Assembly: GCA_035222895.1 (NCBI GenBank)
Contig: JAVYIG010009937.1
Coordinates: forward strand, 1-64,000
Direction: 5' to 3'
DNA from: Strongylocentrotus droebachiensis
Taxonomy: Eukaryota; Echinodermata; Echinoidea; Camarodonta; Strongylocentrotidae
DNA: 64,000 nt
Position 1 is the stretch's first letter, and each line of letters opens with the position of its first letter. The translations under genes and the position numbers were made by a program. This document shows positions 55,500 to 64,000 of the stretch, piece by piece. The notes below the pieces were generated by a model. That model made no database searches and was not told the origin of the DNA. It saw nothing but the letters and a program-made list of their open reading frames with translations.

Positions 55500-58400
55500 T
55501 GTACGCATAAACAATAAACAATTATCCTCCAGTGTGAATAAAATATATTTCCTTAGATAAGCGACACTAATCACTATAACATCCTGCATACAAAATGTAT
55601 CGGTTCTTGATTGGTTAAAAGCTCTTCACTTGATTAAAAAATTAAAAATTAAAAAAGTAAAAAAGTACTTTTTACGGCAAACAATTTATTTAATAAAAAC
55701 TACAACATTTTAAATTGTTAATTTCTTTTATATTTTTGAAAAATAAACTTAAGAAGAAATTTGAAAAATACATTTTTGATGCAGGATATAAAACAAATGT
55801 ACCCTGTCTTCTTTTCGGGGCACTGGTTAAAACTATATGAGCCTTAGTGACTTCAATAGTACCATTTGCGCCCCTCAGCAAATAATACTATTGGAGTCAC
55901 CTTTTGCCCATAGTTTCAATCAGAACTGACAGTGTATACTGTATATGAATGTAGGTGCAGGTTGAATGAGCACAGGTATGATTCAACAAGGAAAACTGAA
56001 GGAGTAAATCTTCAACGACGAAATTCGAGTAGTTAAAGACTGATAGAATTTTAAACCGCCCGATGTAGAGATGTACATATACAAGACTACATTAAAAAGA
56101 TATGAATAGCAGCTCAAAGACATTAAATGAAAACAAATGTCACAATTGTTCAGTTTTAAGCGGTTTATTTTTTGTTCTATTTTCTTCAAACGGCAAATAC
56201 AGCAAAAACACAAATAATAATGATCCTTCGTACAAAATATACGCATCCTGTCCCCATGAAATGCGCCAAGGCGAAAAAGAAGGAGTACGCCAATAAACAT
56301 CAATATAATTTGTTTTCCAGATTCCGTCGAAAAAAAATTGCCCCAAAGGAAACGTTTTAGCCTTTTTTTTTTAATTAGTTATTTTATATTTGTATTTTTT
56401 TTGTTATTATTATCTTTTTGGACATGCTGATTCCAGCAAATTGTTTTCCTCTTCTTTACAACAATTGTCATGCTTTTCATATTTCGATTGACTACTCTGG
56501 TTGATAAATGAGGAGTACCCTTTAAGCATATAGTCCAAAGGAAGAATTAATATCCCCAATATTGTCATATCACTTAACTGGCAATATTTTCATTGAATTG
56601 GTCTTAAGCCCCTTGCCTAGTCTAAATTATTTTTTCCTCGAAGCCCAATTAATCACAAGCTTAATCACATTCACACTATAGACGAAAGTGGTGAGAGCAA
56701 GGCTGTACGCAATTATGCCAACTGAGAAAAATAAATCCTTTGGCTAAGCAATTATTTCCATTAGGGCAATAAATCAAGTTTATATGATTGCGATGAAATG
56801 ATACAAATATCAAAATTACAATACAAGTCAGGAAAGGAATGTGTGAGAAGTTTTAAACTTGTTAATCTCGCACAGAAATAAAACATGTATTTGATGAAAT
56901 GTTGCTTTTTTCTTGCGCAATTTTCAAACAATTAACGTGTCTATTCGTAAAATTATGCGTCATTTCAGTCACAGTTTCCAAGAAATCTAAGTAAGAACAA
57001 AACAATCCCAACTACTTCTTACCAGATGAATGATTACACAATGTTTCTGTTTGTTTTACTAGTGGCCCGATGATATGTACAAATGCATTTAGATAAGATA
57101 GACCACCATCTTAAAAAATGAGTAGCCTAAGTCTCATAAAGTTTTAAAAATTAAAGGCATTGTTTAACAATGTTTCAAGTCTTACAAATCTGAGATGCAT
57201 GGCCCTACGTGTTGATACGGTGTAATATTGAGGCCCTAACAAAATTGCGCTTCCACATGATCAGGAAGTGCTTCAAAAAAGTAAAAAACTTTGAGTGACC
57301 GGCTTTACCACACTCATTTTTCCCAATAGACTTTAGTGTTACAAAAAGCTTGTAAAAGTCAAGAGATTCATTTCTGACAAAAAGGTTTATAAATATGGTT
57401 GCAGCATGAGCTTGATCCAGGATTTTGTTTAGAATCAGACGCAAATTTACATAATACCTTTAAGAAGTACGTGATTGATAGATGGATCAAATACAAGGAT
57501 TGCACACAAAAAAAGATATAGTGACGTCTTGATTATAACATTGGAAATCATGTATACATGAAATTGATGATTTGAAGTAATGATTAATACAATCGCAAAG
57601 ACTTTCAACATAATCATCCGAATGCCTCACCTATTGAAAAGTGTGAAACTACAAGGACGTATGTATGAAATAATCCGAACATGATTGCTATAGGCAATAC
57701 CGCAGGGTATTGAAATATCCCTTGAGTTGATTCTTTGAAAGCCCATGCGATCGCGCTTTTAAAATGATCAATAATAGAAATACTTAATAGTCATTATGAT
57801 ATCGATCGGTGTGTATGTGTTTATATATATACAGATCGACAACAGAAGGTGAAAGATTCACGTTATATTCCCAACCCCCAATTTTATCTTCTATGATTTT
57901 TTTAAAGACAAATTGTAATGACCAAATTGGCCTCCTGGCAAACATGTGCCCATGCTCCTTTTAATAAACGGGTCTGTAACAAGTGCCAATGCTTCGTCGA
58001 CATAAAAGAAACATAATTTGTTCAAAATACGTTCGTTGGAATTAACAAAACCTAAGACTAGTCCATGTGGAATATATTCCGCTATAATCAGTTACAAATG
58101 AAAGCGAATTTTATTGAATTGTTGATAATTACGCAATTTTGTTAGAGTGTACATTCTAGTAACTAAATATTTACTTTATAACTGCAAACCTTATATGATA
58201 TTTTTTTCATACGAACTGAGAAAAAGTCAGTGAAAATAGAATTAACAACCAGTTATGTTACTTTTTCAAAATGTCTTAAATTGTAGCGTTAAACTATGAC
58301 TTAAGGAAATCTTTTTCTGTTATCATTACCTATGATGGTAGTATAATTATATGCTCATCTGCTCATCTTTCACGTTTCTCTTCATTGATATATTACGTTC

Positions 58401-58596
58401 ATAAATTAAACCATATTACAGGTATTTATATACCACATCCTGGCAAACTATAACAATAAAACCTTTGCCTTTCCTTTTCATAAGATTCAATGAATTAAAA
58501 TATTGAGATAAAGATATTATTCAAAGAGAAAATCGAGGATTTGATTTAGATTATTAGTTTCCTTTATGGTGTTTTCAGTTTGGATTTGCCTCAATT
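55500..58596. other. Non-coding 3' flank of lectin copy 2
   Basis: Matches 3600-6983; no coding region supported. The block 56465-56735 is the partner of 4690-4960 and 26470-26715. Confidence 0.6.
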
Positions 58597-58910
58597 TCAG
58601 AGAGGCTCGTAATATAAGCATCCATCCCGCTGGGAGAATGAGCTAGAACTAGCTCCATCCTTTGTTTCAGCGTTCAGCTCGCATTTACCATCTCTGTAAT
58701 TGAATGACATGCATCCGGGTTCCTTTTCACATTCCGCGGCGCAATGCAGTTTATCCTTCATATATATTGTCTTCATTACGTGATCTGAAAGACAGTAGTC
58801 AATCATAGGGCTTCCATTGTTGTCTTTTGCCATTGAGTAGAATCCTGATCTGTTTCGATCTTTGGCTTGCTGTGGAGGCGGAGAAGGTGTTGTATCTGGT
58901 AACGGGTCAA
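58597..58910 (-). CDS. Lectin copy 2, last exon: Pro-rich linker and PAN/apple domain
   Basis: 314 nt, phase 1 entry after CTATACAG, ending at TGA 58597-58599. It encodes VDPLPDTTPSPPPQQAKDRN, then the PAN/apple module with Cys in DYC, KLHCAAEC, GCMSFNY, KCEL and DGCLYY, and ends YYEPL. It closes a secreted lectin of about 284 residues (signal peptide, CTLD, linker, PAN). Relative to copy 1 I see essentially one change in the PAN part (R to K in KDKLHC), so both are under constraint or were recently duplicated. A longer open frame upstream (to 59061) is intron read-through. Confidence 0.85.
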
Positions 58911-59409
58911 CTGTATAGAAGTACCAAAAAAGAATGGGTAAAACAATTGACTCATAAATTCCAGGTTTTGTAATATATTTTAAGATAATATCCATTACTA
59001 AATACTTCTTGTTAGTAGAAAATGATATTATGTCGTTCATATTAACACAAAAACATATCAAGGGCGATTATCAATTAAGGTATAAATGTATATGATATCA
59101 TACTCATTAAGGACAAAACATTTGATCAAAGACCCAACTTTAACAGAATAGTCGAATCTCTAGATCTCTCAGCATTTACTGGCAAACCCATCAGTGTAAT
59201 AAAGATATTTCTGTGAATAGGTTGATATCTAATTTCGAAAAATAAAAGTCGCATTTCGTGATGATGAATTATGTAATCATATCAAGTTTCAATTCAAGAC
59301 AATACTATATGACCCTTACAATCTGAAATGGATTAGCCATATATGACCACATTGAACCTGTACACTGTATAATGCTTTGATGAATTTAGTTCTTCTTAAT
59401 TGTTGATCA

Positions 59410-59570
59410 AATATTGCAGTCTCACTGTCTAGTGAATAGGTCACAATGAAGGACACAGTACGGGGTTCGAATCCCTGCCCCGGCATAAATGTCCTTGGGC
59501 ATATTAAGTTACATTAGCCACTCTTCACCCACGTGTGATAAATAGTTCCACATAATTGTTATCACTAATA
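59410..59570 (+). mobile_element. Degraded tRNA-derived SINE, copy 2
   Basis: CGGGGTTCGAATCCCTGCCC (B box GGTTCGAATCC) and ATGTCCTTGGGC; partner of 8290-8470. Confidence 0.6.
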
Positions 59571-60044
59571 CTATTACTTATTATATTAGAAGTAGTAGAT
59601 ATGAGTTTGTGTAAATAATTAATGGGTTTAAGTCTGTATTTGTCCCATAAACATCTATATAAAGAGTTTGGCCAATGCGGTTCTCATTGAACATAATATA
59701 ACGAAATGTAGGCCTATATTGAAAATCTAAGTAAAAGTGGTCGACATTTAACATATCATTACCCAACACAATTTGAACACTGTATTTTCATATAATGACA
59801 ATTGAGCGAATTTGGGCAATGAGGTGAAATGTATGGGGTCATTTGACGTCCTATACATTACCTATTATAGAATATAGAACATAATTTAAATAAAAACATC
59901 ATTATTCTTGAAACTTTATCTCATCTAGGCTTTGGAAGAATTATATTATAAGCTTGATACGATCATCAGGTTAACTGCAATCGTTGATCCAGTTGGTAGC
60001 GTATGGGACAAAATACATTTGACTTGCCCCGTTAAAGTAGTTAC

Positions 60045-60167
60045 CTTCGCACAGAGCAAGGGTGTAAACAAAGTCACAGGATGTAACTCTCAAGTCATGG
60101 TAATTGTGTCTATAGTAAAGACAGTCATCGCCACTTGTGGTGCTTGGTTGTCCACTACCCCACAGAG
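60045..60167 (-). CDS. Lectin copy 2, exon 3: C-terminal half of the C-type lectin domain
   Basis: 123 nt, phase 1 to 1, between TTTCAG and GGTAAC. It encodes 41 residues: LWGSGQPSTTSGDDC, YHDLRVTSC and YTLALCE. In the family, the QP position belongs to the QPD (galactose-type) or EPN (mannose-type) motif; here it is QPS, and the WND region is YHD. The cysteines that close the fold are present. One codon shorter than copy 1. Confidence 0.85.
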
Positions 60168-61098
60168 CTGAAACAATGAATGATAAAAATACATTTTATT
60201 GAATTTAATTTAATTTCGGTTCGTCTTTGCATTGTATAAATATAACATCCAGGGTCGATTGTATATATATTTTTTAAAGCAGACAATAATGATGTATTCT
60301 TTTAGTTATCAACCGACCCCTTTAGCCTGGGTCTCTGGTTTGTTTGTATACACCAATATAATAAAAAAATATAAAGAAGAAAACATCATACACATATCCA
60401 ACTCACAGTAAAACATATTCGGTAACTAAAAATGCCTAACATGACAATAATGTGTCCGACCAACTTTGACCAAATCTTTGCTAAACTTGGATAAAGATTT
60501 ATCAGATCAAGATGATCTTTGATTACAAATTGAGCAAAGAAAATCTCAAGAGTGGAGTATAGAGTGGCCCAAAAGTTGGTTCCACACATAATTGCCCTCA
60601 TGTTAGGCGATTTTAAACCCAGTACTTGTTTACAATGCCTAATCTACATAGGCCTACAGCAGAGCGCATTTTCACTATCAAAGTTTTTTTTCTTAGCAGG
60701 CTTAGCTACACCTTCTTAGAATTGAAACAAAAACAAAAACAACAAAGAACTCAAGAAAGAGCTTCAAATTTATGGTAAACACCTCTTTGCGAGACAATTT
60801 TTTTAAAATAATTTATCAAAAGCTTCGAAATATTTCATATGCTTTAGATTAATGTCCTCGCCGATATGATATATGCATATACGGAATTTTTAAAGTGGTG
60901 TCATACCCGCTCTACCACCTTTACTTTATACTCATGCCGGTTATGCCGTTTTTAGTGTAACATCATTTAATTGTAAACAACAAGTGTGTGCAGGTTCAAT
61001 GCATCGCCCTTCTGTTCAGCTAGAACGTATCAATAGTAATTTATTGCATTTTCCTTGATACCTTGTTTACCTGGATCTGCCCTCACTGTTGTTTTTAC

Positions 61099-61437
61099 CT
61101 TCCCAAGAATGAACGAATAAAAGAGAGTCGCCTACTCTTTGAAGCTTACCACTATCTACTTGTGTACCGTCTTCACACTCGAAGGTTCCCTCTACGGCCT
61201 GGTCTGTACAACCAACCCATATAAAGTAGCCGCCAGCTGCATTAACGTATGGTGGTGAGTACGTATTACCGACTGCGTCCATCTCTTCGTAACTGTTGAA
61301 AACAACAAGTTTTCCACTAATAGCGGCACAAGATGACGAAGCCTCTGAATATGACATCGCGTCTTGCCCGGATGAACTTTGAGTAAACTTGTAACATCCG
61401 GATTCTACACTGTCCCATCCAGTGGGACATACCGCTT
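61099..61437 (-). CDS. Lectin copy 2, exon 2: N-terminal half of the C-type lectin domain
   Basis: 339 nt, phase 1 to 1, acceptor TTTACACAG and donor GAAG/GTAAAA. It encodes AVCPTGWDS, GCYKFTQSSS, SSCAAISGKLVVF, YFIWVGCTDQAVEG, CEDGTQVDSGKLQRVGD and SLLFVHSWEG. The leading CPTGW...GC pair marks a long-form CTLD, and WVG replaces WIG. An extra Cys pair (VGC, FEC) is unusual and could form an additional disulphide. The alternative downstream donor at 61070 would add residues that do not fit the fold. The signal-peptide exon should lie beyond the window. Confidence 0.85.
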
Positions 61438-61544
61438 CTGTGTAAACAAAAAAAATGAAAAAAATAAAATATGTATTCATAATAGTAATAGAATAATATT
61501 TATGTGACTCTCTTTGTCATATTATGGACTAATTAAATTTGTTA

Positions 61545-61620
61545 GAGCGCCTTGAGGACCTTGCAAGGTCTATACGTGTGCTATATAGGAATCCAATATT
61601 ATTATTATTATTATTAAAGG
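61545..61620 (+). mobile_element. SINE 3' tail with (ATT)n
   Basis: GCGCCTTGAGGACCTTG, GTGCTATATAGGAATCC and a run of ATT, a common SINE 3' end in deuterostomes. No tRNA head is visible. Confidence 0.55.
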
Positions 61621-62109
61621 TATTTTTAAATCTTATTAAGTTTATTTTTCAGTGTAAGATAGGAAGATTGTTGCAAATAGGAAATGGAACCTACAAACGC
61701 ACTCATACATACCCCTCATACTAACTCATACCCATGTCTACTGATATCCACCAAACTCGCCTGGTTTGTGCAGATGTGACTATTGTGGATTGATGTAACA
61801 TGCAACACAGTGTCATGGTTATCAATAAATGTTTCAGACAGATAATTTATAGTCGAGACACTGGCCGAATGTAGCAATTAAAGAGCTAGCAATCCTTTTG
61901 ATTTTATTTCCTTGCATATTTAGATATTCCAAGATATTTCACGTATGTCTCGTCGAACAAAATATTAATGTCCCATATTGATGACGGAATTTCCTTTTCT
62001 ATAAAAACAAAATACAAGATTCACTAATTGTGCTCATAGAAGGCAATTTTACCTTTTTTTTTAAAATGTTTTGTATCTTGAAGCTACTTTACTCTCCGGT
62101 CTACATGGT

Positions 62110-62215
62110 ACGATGGATGGGCATCGTTTCATGAAAAAGTTCACCGATATCCCATTGAAACGCGTGTTAAACTTAGTACACGTGTTGCAATGGGATGTCG
62201 GTGAACTTGTACCCC
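62110..62215. mobile_element. Short hairpin element (copy 2)
   Basis: GTTCACCGATATCCCATTGA pairs with an inverse copy CAATGGGATGTCGGTGAAC; partner of 20009-20142. Its outer right end is displaced by the C-rich insertion. Confidence 0.7.
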
Positions 62216-62540
62216 CCACCCTCCCCTCCCTCTCCCCTCCCCTTCCCCCTCCCCTCCCCATCCCCTTCCCCCTCCCCCCATCCCCTTCCCCCTCCCCTCC
62301 CCCTCCCCCTCCCACACTCTGGGGTCGGAGGGACCGCATTCGTGCCCCCCCCCATGCAAATCTCCGGTAAACGGGTACTTTCACGCAACACAGCCCAGCT
62401 TGTACTACACACAAAATCGCCCCGTATTGACTCTACACACCGGACTTAGGGGGTGCTTTCAAAGGGGGGGGGGGACATTGATAGGCATACCCTAAATAAC
62501 ACCGAGTAGGGGGTGGGACTTGTTCGAAATTATGATCGAC
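62206..62540. repeat. C-rich minisatellite insertion in copy 2
   Basis: CCCCTCCC/CCCCTTCC repeats (62212-62315), then GC-rich sequence and a poly-G run (62464-62474). Not in copy 1. Pro/Ser and Gly/Arg frames here are artefacts. Confidence 0.8.
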
Positions 62541-62814
62541 GGTTTTTTGAAAAGTCGCCATGGTCTCTCTGACTCTCATCAACACTGTTCAATGGCAGCG
62601 AGATTTATAAAAATCATCTTCTAGACAGGACCTTGGAAAGTGTGACGGAGCAGCAATTATAATTATCCCGAAAGCATGTAAGATTTCTAAATCTATAGCA
62701 ATATCAATATTCATATACTCAGGTGCAACCGTCGCTACATAAAATAATCTCAAACACAGTTTTCTATTTTCCGGTTTTTATTTTAATGGCATTAAACATG
62801 TAACAATTACTTTA

Positions 62815-63190
62815 AGATAAAGTAGAGTTCTGGTCATGCGATTGCATTGTGAAAGAAAAGGTGTGGAATGGATCAGAAAAAGTTGATCATGTAGCATGTA
62901 AGTATTGGTGAGTACTGCAAGGTTCTGGAGTCATCAAAATCATAATAAATTTGGCCCAGTCTTGGTAAAGTAACAAGCACTGTACACAGAAAGATGTATA
63001 TGGGACTACACAAATGGTGTCGGGGCTACTGACCTTGATTTCCTTCTCTTTCTATGCTCAGTACTCAGCCAGTATACATTTTCTACCAAAAATTGTTTGG
63101 CAAATGATATTTATTCGTAATCTTGAACATTCAGTGTAAGTTTCATTTGATTCTGTGAGAATTCGTTTTCTTCTTTTTACCAGAACTCAA
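62815..63190 (+). repeat. Dispersed repeat insertion in copy 2
   Basis: Landmarks shared with 48640-48870 (GAGTTCTGGTCATG, GATTGCATTGTGAAAG, TTGGCCCAGTC, CACAGAAAGATGTATATGGG). It splits sequence contiguous in copy 1 near 22935. Confidence 0.65.
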
Positions 63191-63299
63191 GTTTACCTTG
63201 AAGCTTTTTATTGCCAAATATGTAATATTTGAAAGAATGTGCAATGATTATTCGTCCTTACCACTGATTGCCTTTGCTGTCAATTTGATAGGTACCGGT

Positions 63300-64000
63300 G
63301 TAGAGGATGAACTCTTAAATGGAATGGAACGTGAGGGCTCCAATGAAAGAGCTAGTGTCAGCGTTTGTCAGGGTGGATGCGATTTTCGTTTAAACAAAAA
63401 ATGAATATTTAACGATTTTGTTGGTTAAAGTCCATAGGCTAACATGTTAAGCTGCTGGACTGTGACGATAGGGGGCGTTGTCCAATGAGACTAATCGGAG
63501 CTATATGATAGTGTCACAACATAGTATTGTGATGGATAAGTGGGTATCTTATACCATTGTCACATCTAACTGTACAATTATCTGCGTCTGGCACATGGCA
63601 GATTTGGCAGAATACCCCTATAGTGATATTAAAGACCTTTATGCTCGATATTGGTCAAACCTTCGTGAAATTTAAAAATATAACTTTTCGAATTCAAACA
63701 TTTGCAATTTGTTGCAAATGAGTGAGTGATTTATTGGTTGCTTTTATTCATAATCAATGCAAAAAGAACACAGCACAATGCATGTTACAAACATTGTCAT
63801 ATCTTAATGATATTGTAGCATTGAAGTATTGGTGTGTACTGCAAGCTCTGGAATCATCAAAATGATAAGAAATTTGGCCCAGTCATGGTAAAGGAACAAG
63901 CACTGTTCACAGAAAGATGCATATGGGACAACACAAACATGTGGCATAAGTTCATTTTTAAGCTGTTACTTGTCCTATTTAGGATATGAAGGCATTTGAA
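63300..64000. other. Window end, no gene recognised
   Basis: No exon supported. 63815-63960 is another copy of the dispersed repeat at 48640 and 62815. Confidence 0.4.

Larger units (their letters stand above)
55165..63300. repeat. Segmental duplication, copy 2 (lectin gene plus flanks)
   Basis: Direct-orientation partner of 3257-23050. It lacks the 563-bp palindrome, the nested 8.8-kb block and the two TIR elements of copy 1. It carries its own insertions at 61545-61620 (SINE tail), 62206-62540 (C-rich) and 62815-63190 (dispersed repeat). About 445 bp of intron (60656-61100) survive here but are missing from copy 1. Confidence 0.85.

Noticed and set aside
58911-59061. N-terminal extension of the PAN exon frame to an upstream Met
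   Set aside because: A good acceptor (CTATACAG) lies at 58911 and the phase matches the previous exon, so the extension is intron.
61071-61098. Alternative donor at 61070 for the first CTLD exon of copy 2
   Set aside because: CAG/GTAAAC is a fair donor, but using it changes the phase, breaking the join to exon 3; the 61098 donor keeps the frame.

Overview
This is eukaryotic nuclear DNA: AT-rich, with short coding exons separated by GT/AG introns, dense in retrotransposons, miniature inverted-repeat elements, tRNA-derived SINEs and microsatellites. The mix (C-type lectin/PAN genes, an SLC16-type transporter, CR1/L2-, Jockey- and Tx1-like LINEs, a mag-like Gypsy element, TTAA-flanked MITEs) suggests a marine deuterostome, most likely an echinoderm such as a sea urchin. 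The organism is an inference from gene and repeat content; nothing in the window names it.

Layout. 1-3260: two decayed LINE fragments. About 3257-23050: copy 1 of a segmental duplication carrying a minus-strand gene that encodes signal peptide, C-type lectin domain (CTLD), Pro/Thr linker and PAN/apple domain. Its exons are at 6984-7297, 8939-9064 and 18336-18652 (truncated), with two candidate signal-peptide exons at 26045-26126 and 27409-27487. An 8.8 kb nested block (9.55-18.33 kb) splits copy 1. The introns hold a 2160-bp hAT-like element (23505-25664) sitting in a Tx1/L1-like LINE remnant, and several other TIR elements. 27.5-36 kb: mostly non-coding, with two TTAA-flanked elements, purine-rich duplications and repeat fragments. 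36086-42812: a complete, apparently recent Gypsy-type LTR retrotransposon with identical 173-bp LTRs, a 5-bp target duplication and an intact 1345-residue Gag-Pol frame. 44011-52407: a plus-strand SLC16 (monocarboxylate-transporter-like) gene whose six coding exons join in phase to 537 residues. About 55165-63300: copy 2 of the lectin duplication, with intact exons 2-4; its first exon would lie beyond the window.

How it fits together. The two lectin paralogues point the same way and flank the SLC16 gene. All their internal introns are phase 1, so the CTLD halves, the PAN exon and alternative signal exons are interchangeable modules. The paralogues differ at the presumed sugar-binding tripeptide (EPS in copy 1, QPS in copy 2). 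Copy 1 has lost the end of its first CTLD exon and the splice donor at the edge of the nested insertion, so it is probably broken, whereas the copy 2 exons look functional. Most of the remaining sequence is transposable-element material, much of it nested, and several elements have ends that can be placed to the base.
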